Origin: Glaciimonas sp. PCH181 | Lineage (GTDB): Bacteria > Pseudomonadota > Gammaproteobacteria > Burkholderiales > Burkholderiaceae_D | Direction of reading: 5' to 3' | NCBI RefSeq assembly: GCF_003056055.1 | Contig: NZ_PYFP01000001.1 | Span: forward strand, 558,001 to 622,000 | DNA: 64,000 nt | Shown: one piece after another, positions 57,527 to 64,000 of the stretch | How positions within the stretch are numbered: position 1 is the first letter of the stretch | Layout of the letters: each line of letters opens with the position of its first letter | Notes under the pieces: model-generated | Database searches by the model: none | Told to the model about the DNA's origin: nothing | Seen by the model: the letters and a program-made list of their open reading frames with translations, nothing else | Position numbers and translations under genes: made by a program

Positions 57527-58909
57527 TTAACTTAATTGCTTAAGTATTTCACTGGCAGCACGTCGACCAGAATCATACGCGCCATGCACAGTTGCATACG
57601 ATGCGTGATGCGTTGCTTCTCCTGCCCAAAACAGTCGCCCCGCAAGCGGCATGGCCAATGCCCTGCGATTACGCGCTACCGTACCGGCAGGCGTATAAGA
57701 GTAAGCGCCGCGTGCATAAATGTCTGCCTGCCAGTCGTGCGTCGTAAAGTCGAGCGGTGTCAGTGTCGGCATATTCAGGCTGGTACGCAACATTTTTACG
57801 CCATAATCGCGGGCATTTTTTCGTGACATTTCCAGAACATGACGCGCTTTATCGCCTGCTAACCAACCCACTATCACAGCATCTTGTTCCAGTACCTCAT
57901 AGCCCGCAGAGGTGCTCCACCATTGGCCCGGCGTAGCATCCAGATCAAGCAAGCCTGTTGCATCTGCAGGCATAATATTTTTCGGAAACTTGTAAATCAA
58001 TTTGGTTGCAGTCACTACGCCGACAGCGTCGATATCGTTCCATCTGGCGATTGGTAAGTCCGGGAAAAAACGCACGTCACGGTGTTTTAGTACGCCGAGC
58101 GGTATGGTAATAACGGTTGTTTTTGCTTTCAAAATATGGGTCTTGCCATCCTTTAGATAGTGAATGGCGACGCCTTCTTCGGTACGATGAATTTCTGTCA
58201 CGGGTGCATTCAACACCACGTCAGCGCCTTGCGCCAATGGTTTCAGAAGCTGATCATAACCGCCTAAAAGACGGAAGTCGTTATCGGGGAAATCTTCGCT
58301 TTCATCATCATCCGAAAGGCCAAGCGCTTTAGCTGCATCGATAAAACGGAAAGGCTCGTTATCCAGATCTTGCTGACGTACTGCCAACGGTAACTGCGCG
58401 TTGGTGATGCCGGTACGCTGCATGTACGCTTCCATTGTTTCCTTGTTATACGGCGCAGACGCGATAGCGATATTTATTATATTTGCTTCTGGATATGCTA
58501 ATTCTGGGGTTACCCAAGAACCGTCTTTATACGCTAGTGTTTGATCCATCAATAATGTTTTGATACCTTGTGCACGGATGATGTCCCATGTCGGCACCTT
58601 GGAACCATGAATCAGCTCCGCACCTAATTCTATCGGTGCAGTCGCGAAACTCCGGTCGGTATGTATACGGCCGCCAATGCGATCTCTGGCTTCGATAATG
58701 ACAACTTTCTTGCCAGCCTTTCTAAGCGTATGCGCGGTCGAGAGACCAGCCATTCCTGCGCCGATAATAATGGTGTCGTAATCATCAGCTAATGCTTCAG
58801 ACGACGCGATGGCGTTAAAAGGGCTGAGCACCGTATGCGTATTGCATGCCGCCAGGGTGATTCCGCCTAGTCCCATTGCAATTAATAATTTTCGTTTACT
58901 GCTGCGCAT
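57527..58909 (-). CDS. Flavin-containing amine oxidase, predicted lipoprotein
   Basis: 460 aa. The N-terminus is a lipoprotein signal (KLLIAMGLGGITLAAC, lipobox LAAC), so it is predicted to be envelope-anchored. FAD-binding motif YDTIIIGAGMAGLSTAHTLRKAGKKVVIIEARDRIGGRIHTD, later GGYDQLLKPLAQGADVVLN, and the C-terminal flavin motif RLFWAGEATHHASYATVHGAYDSGRRAASEI. Family members oxidise mono- or polyamines to aldehydes with H2O2. Substrate unknown. It lies between two RcsB-like regulators on the same strand. Confidence 0.9.
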   Translation of the reverse strand: MRSSKRKLLIAMGLGGITLAACNTHTVLSPFNAIASSEALADDYDTIIIGAGMAGLSTAHTLRKAGKKVVIIEARDRIGGRIHTDRSFATAPIELGAELIHGSKVPTWDIIRAQGIKTLLMDQTLAYKDGSWVTPELAYPEANIINIAIASAPYNKETMEAYMQRTGITNAQLPLAVRQQDLDNEPFRFIDAAKALGLSDDDESEDFPDNDFRLLGGYDQLLKPLAQGADVVLNAPVTEIHRTEEGVAIHYLKDGKTHILKAKTTVITIPLGVLKHRDVRFFPDLPIARWNDIDAVGVVTATKLIYKFPKNIMPADATGLLDLDATPGQWWSTSAGYEVLEQDAVIVGWLAGDKARHVLEMSRKNARDYGVKMLRTSLNMPTLTPLDFTTHDWQADIYARGAYSYTPAGTVARNRRALAMPLAGRLFWAGEATHHASYATVHGAYDSGRRAASEILKQLS

Positions 58910-59035
58910 ATTTTTCCTGATTCTGTTTGAATATAAATAAATGATTGATGGTGGTAAGAAAGCCAGCTCAGTGCTGCCGCCTTGCTATCAGAATGGGTGT
59001 ATATTTTTTCGCCAGTGTTTATATGTCGATCTGAA

Positions 59036-59761
59036 TTACAGCGTCATTCCGGTAATGACACGGTAGAGTTCAGAGTCATTACGTACCCGTAATTTTTCCA
59101 TTGCGCGTAACTTGTGGGCGCTGACAGTTTTAATGCTGAGACTCATACGTTGCGCAATATCTGTCAGGCGGCTGCCTTTTCCCATTTGGCGCAATACTTC
59201 TAATTCTTTTGGGCTGATCACAGCAGCGTCTGGATTTCGATGCAGCATGTTTTTCAGTAAATGATGCTCGACGAACGTTTCGCCTTTCAATACCGTGTGG
59301 ATGGCTTGAGCGAGAACGTCTATATTGGCGCTTTTACTGAGGTAACCGGTGGCGCCGGCTTCCAGCGCCGCGCGGATGATGATGGGAGAATGATGCAGAG
59401 ATACAACCAGAATATTAGTACTGTAATTTTTTCGGATATGTTTAATCAGGCTTTGACCATCCAGCGCATGTAACGGATGCGGATCATCGCTATTGGTTTG
59501 CAATGAGTAGTCCAATATCAAAAGATCGGGATTATCCGCTTTCAGAACCGCAAACAATTCTTTAGGAGATGCAACGTCGGCGATGACGTTATATGGCGCC
59601 TGTGAGCCAGTCGACTCTGTACCAAACCCGTCTGTTGATGGCAAATTGTTGACGAGGGAGACCAGGCCTTTACGGACAAGTGTGGAATCTTCGACGATCA
59701 CGATATTGATAGACATGGGGGAAATCTCCGTTGGTATAGGTGGTCCACAGAACGTCTTCAT
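59036..59761 (-). CDS. Second RcsB-like response regulator, orphan
   Basis: 241 aa. Receiver: NIVIVEDSTLVRKGLVSLV, phosphoacceptor in LLILDYSLQTNSDDPHPLHALDGQSLIKHI, ATGYLSKSANIDVL. LuxR HTH: VISPKELEVLRQMGKGSRLTDIAQRMSLSIKTVSAHKLRAMEKL. The receiver has a longer insert than usual before the Asp. No kinase adjoins it, so it may take phosphate from the hybrid kinase 2.6 kb away. A perfect RcsAB-box-like palindrome lies 76 nt upstream. An alternative start is the ATG at 59716 (MSINIVIVED), which begins the domain directly. Confidence 0.92.
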   Translation of the reverse strand: MKTFCGPPIPTEISPMSINIVIVEDSTLVRKGLVSLVNNLPSTDGFGTESTGSQAPYNVIADVASPKELFAVLKADNPDLLILDYSLQTNSDDPHPLHALDGQSLIKHIRKNYSTNILVVSLHHSPIIIRAALEAGATGYLSKSANIDVLAQAIHTVLKGETFVEHHLLKNMLHRNPDAAVISPKELEVLRQMGKGSRLTDIAQRMSLSIKTVSAHKLRAMEKLRVRNDSELYRVITGMTL

Positions 59762-59836
59762 TGATACGCCGCATCAATTAGTCGACAGCAGAATGTTTAG
59801 TTACGCGATAAAAATTTGTCCTGACTTGTTAATGAG

Positions 59837-59848
59837 AAGAATATTCTT
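59837..59848. promoter_or_regulatory. RcsAB-box-like palindrome
   Basis: AAGAATATTCTT is a perfect 12-bp palindrome; with flanks it agrees at 12 of 14 positions with the enteric RcsAB box as I recall it (TRVGAAWAWTSYGR). It lies 76 nt upstream of the second RcsB-like gene. Confidence 0.5.
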
Positions 59849-60091
59849 AATGACAGCAACCGTGAATGGGATTTGTCCCAAAGTGATTGCATCAAAGGCG
59901 CTGGGATGTAAATAATCAATAGGAATAGCTTTGTCGGTGTGCTTTCGATTCAACTATCGCATCGTAGAAATGATGGTCTGCAATTTTTTAAACATGCAAA
60001 AAAATGGAAAATAGATATATCGATTGATCTGCAATCTGCGATTTTGATCAGATAAAATTTAATACGGTATCGCAAGAATTTTTGTAGCACC

Positions 60092-60124
60092 AAAAAAAAA
60101 GCCCCGATAAATCAGGGCGGCTTT
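60092..60124 (-). terminator. Terminator of the LPMO gene
   Basis: On the minus strand AAGCCGCCCTGAT, loop TTA, ATCGGGGCTT (one bulge), then a run of nine T. Placed 65 nt after the LPMO stop. Confidence 0.75.
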
Positions 60125-60188
60125 TATGATCAAAGACCCGGTGCCGATATGGCTAATTCGGCACCGGATTATTTTAATGATAGATCAA

Positions 60189-61808
60189 TTACTTACTAAT
60201 CTTAATCCATGCATCATCCCAGTTGCTACCAACGCCCGGTGCATAATGAGCAGGAGATTGTTTGCACCAACCAGCGTATGGGAAAGGCTTACATTCATAA
60301 GTTGCGCCATCTGCGGGTTGAAATACCAGCGAACCTGCAACGTAAGAATCTACGTTATTCGGGTAAGTGAACTCGTAATCGCCAGCTACCGGCACAACTG
60401 GTACTTTAGGCGTTACCGGCACAACTGGTACGACGGGCACAACAGGCACAACAGGCACAACAGGCACAACTGGTACAACAGGCACAACTGGTACAACAGG
60501 CACTACCGGTGCAACAACGTCGCCGCCAGTTAATTTGAACGGTGATTGCTTCTGAATCAGTTTGCCCGACTTGGCTTTGCCGACTGTGACAAGTTCATAG
60601 TTACCGGCTACTGCTTTCTCGATATTCAATGAGAAATGTTCCGAACCGTCGTTCACGTCTGCTTCGCTGCGTGCAACTTCTTCTTTATCAGCGTTATAAA
60701 CAACGTTTTTCACATTGCTGGAATCGCCCAGGGCTTTAACATCAAAATGCAGTGTGACTTTACCATTTTCGATTTTGTAGCTTGGTTTAATGCCACTGAC
60801 ATCCATCGAGAAAATAGGATTTGCGCGTTGGATATCAATCATGATTCCGGTGACTTTACTATTTTTCTGCACGTAGGCGTTATTCGTACCAAACGCTGGC
60901 TTCACTTCATCATCTTTAGTAAGTTGACCTGCTTTGTATCCGGTATTCTCAGCATTGATTTTCGTTGCCAGGGCATGCGGCCATTGGCTGCTTTTGCCTT
61001 CATCATCGCTGCGAATGTCCATTACAACCTCTTTGCTGCGGTCTTCCGTACCTGCAACCATTACCCGTGCACGAATAACTGTGTCGGCTTTCAGATCAGT
61101 AGGGCTTGGTTGAATCGAACCAACTTCTTTCCATTTGGATGGTGCGACAGCTATGTCATTTTGAATATCCACGTCGATGACCTGATAAAAACTAGCTGAA
61201 GTATCTGAGGTTTTCCATGCTGCCAAAATGACGTGATAGCCACTGCGGTCAGCAGGAATATTCACTTGATGGTCAGAGTGCATAATGCCGCCGTTTGGCT
61301 TAGTGCCATTGTGTTCTTGCGTAGCAATTGCCGCTGTTTCAAACGATGCGCGTGACAACGGCATGTTTGGATTCCAGTCTTTTTTCGTGATGAAAAATTG
61401 CCAATACGCAGTAATATGATCGGCGGTGTATTTCCACTTAAACGTGTTGATGCCCGGCTTGACCTTGGTTTTGCTCCAGCGATTTGCTGTTTGTTCATTC
61501 AGGGAACCGTATTTGTCGGTGAGACCACCCGCTGCGATATCGCCATCCTTTGGGCCCCCAATTGGGAACGCTTCTTTACCTGGCTTAGTTAAATCGAAGG
61601 CAGGACCGCCGCCGCCCCATTCAACACCTTGCGGTTCGTATGGCTCGATGCAACCTGTATTCTGACCTACATAGCATGCCAATGACCGACTAGGAGGAGA
61701 CTCCACATAACCGTGCGCAACCGCTTGTTGCGCGACCAACGAACCCAGTACAAGCGTTAATCCCAGCGATAACTTACCCAGTGTTTTCGTATTAACTGAT
61801 GACGACAT
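60189..61808 (-). CDS. Lytic polysaccharide monooxygenase (AA10), GbpA-like, chitin-active
   Basis: 539-aa secreted copper enzyme. A 31-residue signal peptide ends QQAVA; the mature protein then begins with His32 ([15 protein letters not shown]), the copper-binding N-terminus. The second brace His is about H131 ([14 protein letters not shown]) and the axial Phe about F207 ([11 protein letters not shown]). After the AA10 domain (32-215) come GbpA-like beta domains (220-425), a Pro-Val linker of about nine PVV units (427-470), and a C-terminal chitin-binding module of CBM5/12 or CBM73 type ([31 protein letters not shown]). It cleaves chitin oxidatively and may aid adhesion. The copper receptor gene lies just upstream on the same strand. 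Confidence 0.94.
   Translation of the reverse strand: MSSSVNTKTLGKLSLGLTLVLGSLVAQQAVAHGYVESPPSRSLACYVGQNTGCIEPYEPQGVEWGGGGPAFDLTKPGKEAFPIGGPKDGDIAAGGLTDKYGSLNEQTANRWSKTKVKPGINTFKWKYTADHITAYWQFFITKKDWNPNMPLSRASFETAAIATQEHNGTKPNGGIMHSDHQVNIPADRSGYHVILAAWKTSDTSASFYQVIDVDIQNDIAVAPSKWKEVGSIQPSPTDLKADTVIRARVMVAGTEDRSKEVVMDIRSDDEGKSSQWPHALATKINAENTGYKAGQLTKDDEVKPAFGTNNAYVQKNSKVTGIMIDIQRANPIFSMDVSGIKPSYKIENGKVTLHFDVKALGDSSNVKNVVYNADKEEVARSEADVNDGSEHFSLNIEKAVAGNYELVTVGKAKSGKLIQKQSPFKLTGGDVVAPVVPVVPVVPVVPVVPVVPVVPVVPVVPVVPVTPKVPVVPVAGDYEFTYPNNVDSYVAGSLVFQPADGATYECKPFPYAGWCKQSPAHYAPGVGSNWDDAWIKISK
60378..60515. repeat. 9-bp tandem repeat coding the Pro-Val linker
   Basis: Near-perfect 9-bp units (GGCACAACA / GGTACAACT on the plus strand) encode PVV on the minus strand. 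Such arrays change length by slippage in steps of three residues without breaking the frame. Confidence 0.85.
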
Positions 61809-62131
61809 TTGATAAAACCTTTGTGAGTTGATAAAAATTATTTTTTACGTCAAACAAACATCGCCGCATCGGTTTATGTGCCGGCCGCATAGCTGCTGTT
61901 GATCTGAAGCATTGTGCGTTTTTGGAGGGGGATTTAATATCTGACAAAGGCGTGATTTGACTAAGATAAAGCGATAGGGAGAGGTAGAATTATCCGCACT
62001 GGATAAGTGGCAAGCGCGCAGTTGGCGTGAGGTTGTGTAGATGGTGATGGCGTAAAAAAAGAGGGCGACATTGTCGCCCTCTTTTTTGCTGAATAACCTT
62101 TACGTTTGCTACGTAACGGTTCTCAATGGTG
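61809..62131. promoter_or_regulatory. Promoter region of the LPMO gene
   Basis: No gene. GTAGAATTATCC at 61984-61995 repeats the 12-mer found upstream of the RcsB-like gene, here about 176 nt before the LPMO start. The receptor gene's terminator lies at 62054-62087. Confidence 0.45.
62054..62087. terminator. Bidirectional intrinsic terminator
   Basis: GAGGGCGAC (62061-62069), loop ATT, GTCGCCCTC (62073-62081), with A7 before and T6 after. It ends the minus-strand copper receptor gene, separating it from the LPMO gene. Confidence 0.9.
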
Positions 62132-64000
62132 TTACTTCAAATCGAATTGCGCTTTCAGCCATACGGTACGGCCCGGTTCATTGATCCGTGTGGTTTGATT
62201 AAATCCAGGTATCGCGGAACCGCTGCGGCTAAGGTGTTCTGCATAGACTTTATTGGTGATATTGTCGACACCTGCCGAAATCAGCATATCTTTACGCGGT
62301 TTCCAGCCAGCATTCACTGAGAATATCGTAAATCCTGCGCTGGCACCCAAATCTTGCCCGGCGATATTGCCCTTGTTCAGATCAAAACGATTTTGGGATG
62401 CAACAGTGCGCACCATGGAGGCGAGCGACCATATTTTATTATCGAAAGTAAGACCGAATTTGCTTTCCAATGGTGGCATTTGACCTAGCGCTGTATGGTC
62501 TGTCAAATTGTTGCCGCGTACATAATTCACCGACCCATCAAGCGTCCACAGCTGATTCAGTGCATACGTTGCGCCGATTTCGCCACCCCAGGTTGCTGCG
62601 TCGACATTGCGTGCGATAGAGATGCCGCGCATTCCGCCTTTGGTTACATTCGATTGAATCAGAATGTAATCTTTTACAAAGCTGGTGAAGCCAGATGCGG
62701 TCAGGTTTAATGGCCCGGCTTTATACAAGACACCAACGTCAATCTGCGCGGTGGATTCTGGATTCATGCCAAAAGCGCTGGTGCTGTTGGCACTTTGTTT
62801 GGCGATAATTTCCCAGTAATCAGGGAAGCGTTGCGCAAATCCCAGGCCAGCGTAGGCTGTCATCGGGATGCTGATCAGATCGCGTTCATAACGTGTAAAT
62901 CCACTTCCGAGTATGGCATCGGCGGAGTTTCCTGTAGCTTGGCGCAAATCCGCGACATGCCAGAAATCTGTTCGCAATCCAGAAATGACGCGTTGATTTT
63001 CCTTTTCGCCCAGATGTTGCGTCAACTCACCGAACAAGCCGACATTGCGGAATTTGGCGTTGTTAGTGCGCGGGTTATTTTTATATGAAACTGTTTCAGA
63101 TGTGAAGCCCATACCAGCACGGGCACGGTGCAGATTACTCTGTACATCGAAGCCTGCGACCAGTTGTGTTGCGTCACTCAGATTTAATGTGACCGCGGCG
63201 CGACCGCCTTCTGTTGTACGGTCTGGATTCATTGCCATCAGCATCTTGCCTTTTGGAGGCGTCCGTAAGCTGTAGTTATCCATTACATGATCGATGTAAT
63301 TATGATAAATCTGCGCTTCGACTTTGCTAATCATCGGCGAGATATTCCTCTTTTGAAACTTTAGTCCGACAGTTGATCGGGCGAAGCTGGCGCCATCCAT
63401 ACGACGATCGGCATAAGCAGCCTGTCCATCGCTTTTTGCCACCGACAATTCTAGCAGCGTGTTGTCATCTGGTGTCCATCCAAAGGCTGCGCGACTACTC
63501 CAGCGCGTGTAAGAGGAATGCACGGAATTGCCGTTGCCATCGCGATAATCACCGGAATGGGAACGAGTAGCGCCAGCTTCGACATAGAAGTCAGACAGGC
63601 TATAGCGCGCGCTGGCGACTTCATCATGACGATCGAAATTGCCTGTCAATGAACTGAGATTGAACTTCAAACCCGGTGGCGCACGGCGTGTACTGCGCTC
63701 AAACAAGACCGTACCAGCAGAACTGCCAGGGCCGTATAGCACGGTTTGCGGACCTTTAATGACTGTTATTTTGTCGTATTCAGAGGGAAAGATATACGCC
63801 GTTGGCGGGTCCATACGGCCACCGCAACCACCTAAAATTTGTTGCCCATCCATCGCGATATTCAATCTTGAACCCGCCATGCCGCGCAATACAGGGTCGC
63901 CATCGGTGCCGCCTTTGCGGATGACTGAGAAGCCGGGAATAGTTTTCAGATAGTCTGCACCGTCTTGTGCTGGAACCGGTTGGCGGGGGGCTTTTGGGTC
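62132..64000 (-). CDS. oprC: TonB-dependent copper receptor (OprC/NosA type), 5' end outside window
   Basis: The frame is open to the window edge, giving 622 residues with signal peptide and TonB box missing. The plug domain is clear: QDGADYLKTIPGFSVIRKGGTDGDPVLRGM, then GGCGGRMDPPTAYIFP and ITVIKGPQTVLYGPGSSAGTV. The C-x3-M pair (Cys codon 63824-63826, Met codon 63812-63814) matches the copper site of Pseudomonas OprC. The barrel follows and ends AQFDLK with a terminal aromatic-type strand. It imports copper across the outer membrane. The TTG at 63887 is an internal codon, not the start. Confidence 0.92.
   Translation of the reverse strand, partial: DPKAPRQPVPAQDGADYLKTIPGFSVIRKGGTDGDPVLRGMAGSRLNIAMDGQQILGGCGGRMDPPTAYIFPSEYDKITVIKGPQTVLYGPGSSAGTVLFERSTRRAPPGLKFNLSSLTGNFDRHDEVASARYSLSDFYVEAGATRSHSGDYRDGNGNSVHSSYTRWSSRAAFGWTPDDNTLLELSVAKSDGQAAYADRRMDGASFARSTVGLKFQKRNISPMISKVEAQIYHNYIDHVMDNYSLRTPPKGKMLMAMNPDRTTEGGRAAVTLNLSDATQLVAGFDVQSNLHRARAGMGFTSETVSYKNNPRTNNAKFRNVGLFGELTQHLGEKENQRVISGLRTDFWHVADLRQATGNSADAILGSGFTRYERDLISIPMTAYAGLGFAQRFPDYWEIIAKQSANSTSAFGMNPESTAQIDVGVLYKAGPLNLTASGFTSFVKDYILIQSNVTKGGMRGISIARNVDAATWGGEIGATYALNQLWTLDGSVNYVRGNNLTDHTALGQMPPLESKFGLTFDNKIWSLASMVRTVASQNRFDLNKGNIAGQDLGASAGFTIFSVNAGWKPRKDMLISAGVDNITNKVYAEHLSRSGSAIPGFNQTTRINEPGRTVWLKAQFDLK

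Larger units (their letters stand above)
59762..60188. other. Intergenic region with regulator promoter and LPMO terminator
   Basis: No gene. It contains AAGAATATTCTT at 59837-59848 and, at its far end, the terminator of the LPMO gene. The middle (59930-60080) is A+T-rich without structure that I can see. Confidence 0.5.

Noticed and set aside
60421..60510. Possible CRISPR-like array
   Set aside because: Units are 9 bp, contiguous and without spacers; a coding tandem repeat.
60126..60533. Plus-strand ORF with His/Asn/Arg repeats
   Set aside because: It is the antisense reading of the 9-bp PVV repeat inside the LPMO gene; no ribosome site or family character.

Overview
The window reads as chromosomal DNA of a Gram-negative betaproteobacterium, most likely in or near the Oxalobacteraceae (inference). 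The grounds are moderate G+C, a large NAD-glutamate dehydrogenase, MipA- and YaiO-type outer-membrane proteins, a copper TonB receptor, and a chitin-active LPMO. No rRNA operon, CRISPR array or prophage was seen. The only tRNA found is tRNA-Sec, and the only intact mobile element is one IS256-family copy. Gene calls rest on recognising protein families by eye; no database search was possible.

Layout. 0-1.2 kb: an A+T-richer orphan gene whose product ends in an EPIYATV motif, so a candidate host-directed effector. 1.2-11.4 kb: housekeeping and small genes (NAD-GDH, 6-phosphogluconate dehydrogenase, MipA/OmpV porin, two small unknowns, a luciferase-like oxidoreductase, a universal stress protein). 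11.5-19.1 kb: a minus-strand operon of sugar ABC transporter (binding protein, DUF2291 lipoprotein, ATPase, permease), Gfo/Idh/MocA dehydrogenase and a D-apionate-lactonase-like protein; it looks like the first half of oxidative D-apiose catabolism. 19.4-31.3 kb: a truncated VapC toxin, then a carbohydrate island with trehalose synthesis (otsB, GH15, otsA), a second NAD-type 6PGDH, zwf, a HAD hydrolase, a glucoamylase-like protein and transketolase.

32.4-41.8 kb: a compact selenoprotein module. fdnG carries an in-frame UGA with a clear bacterial SECIS hairpin and is followed by fdxH, fdnI, fdhE, selA, selB and selC (tRNA-Sec). selD is not in the window. Some 280 bp past selC lies an IS256-family element with an exact 8-bp target duplication, which landed on the T-tract of a terminator. 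44.2-53.2 kb: a seven-gene, mostly overlapping plus-strand operon that looks like a synthase-dependent exopolysaccharide system of unknown polymer: GT2 synthase, bactofilin-like anchored protein, GH8-like glycanase, GATase-like/deacetylase-like protein, UDP-GlcNAc 2-epimerase, YaiO-like barrel and a polytopic membrane protein.

53.2-59.8 kb: a hybrid sensor kinase of RcsC type (HisKA-HATPase-REC-Hpt), its RcsB-like partner, a lipoprotein flavin amine oxidase and a second RcsB-like regulator. RcsAB-box-like sequences occur upstream of both regulators and of the LPMO gene. 60.1-64.0 kb: a three-part chitin-active LPMO (copper enzyme) beside an OprC-type copper TonB receptor that runs off the window edge; copper uptake and a copper enzyme are probably functionally linked.
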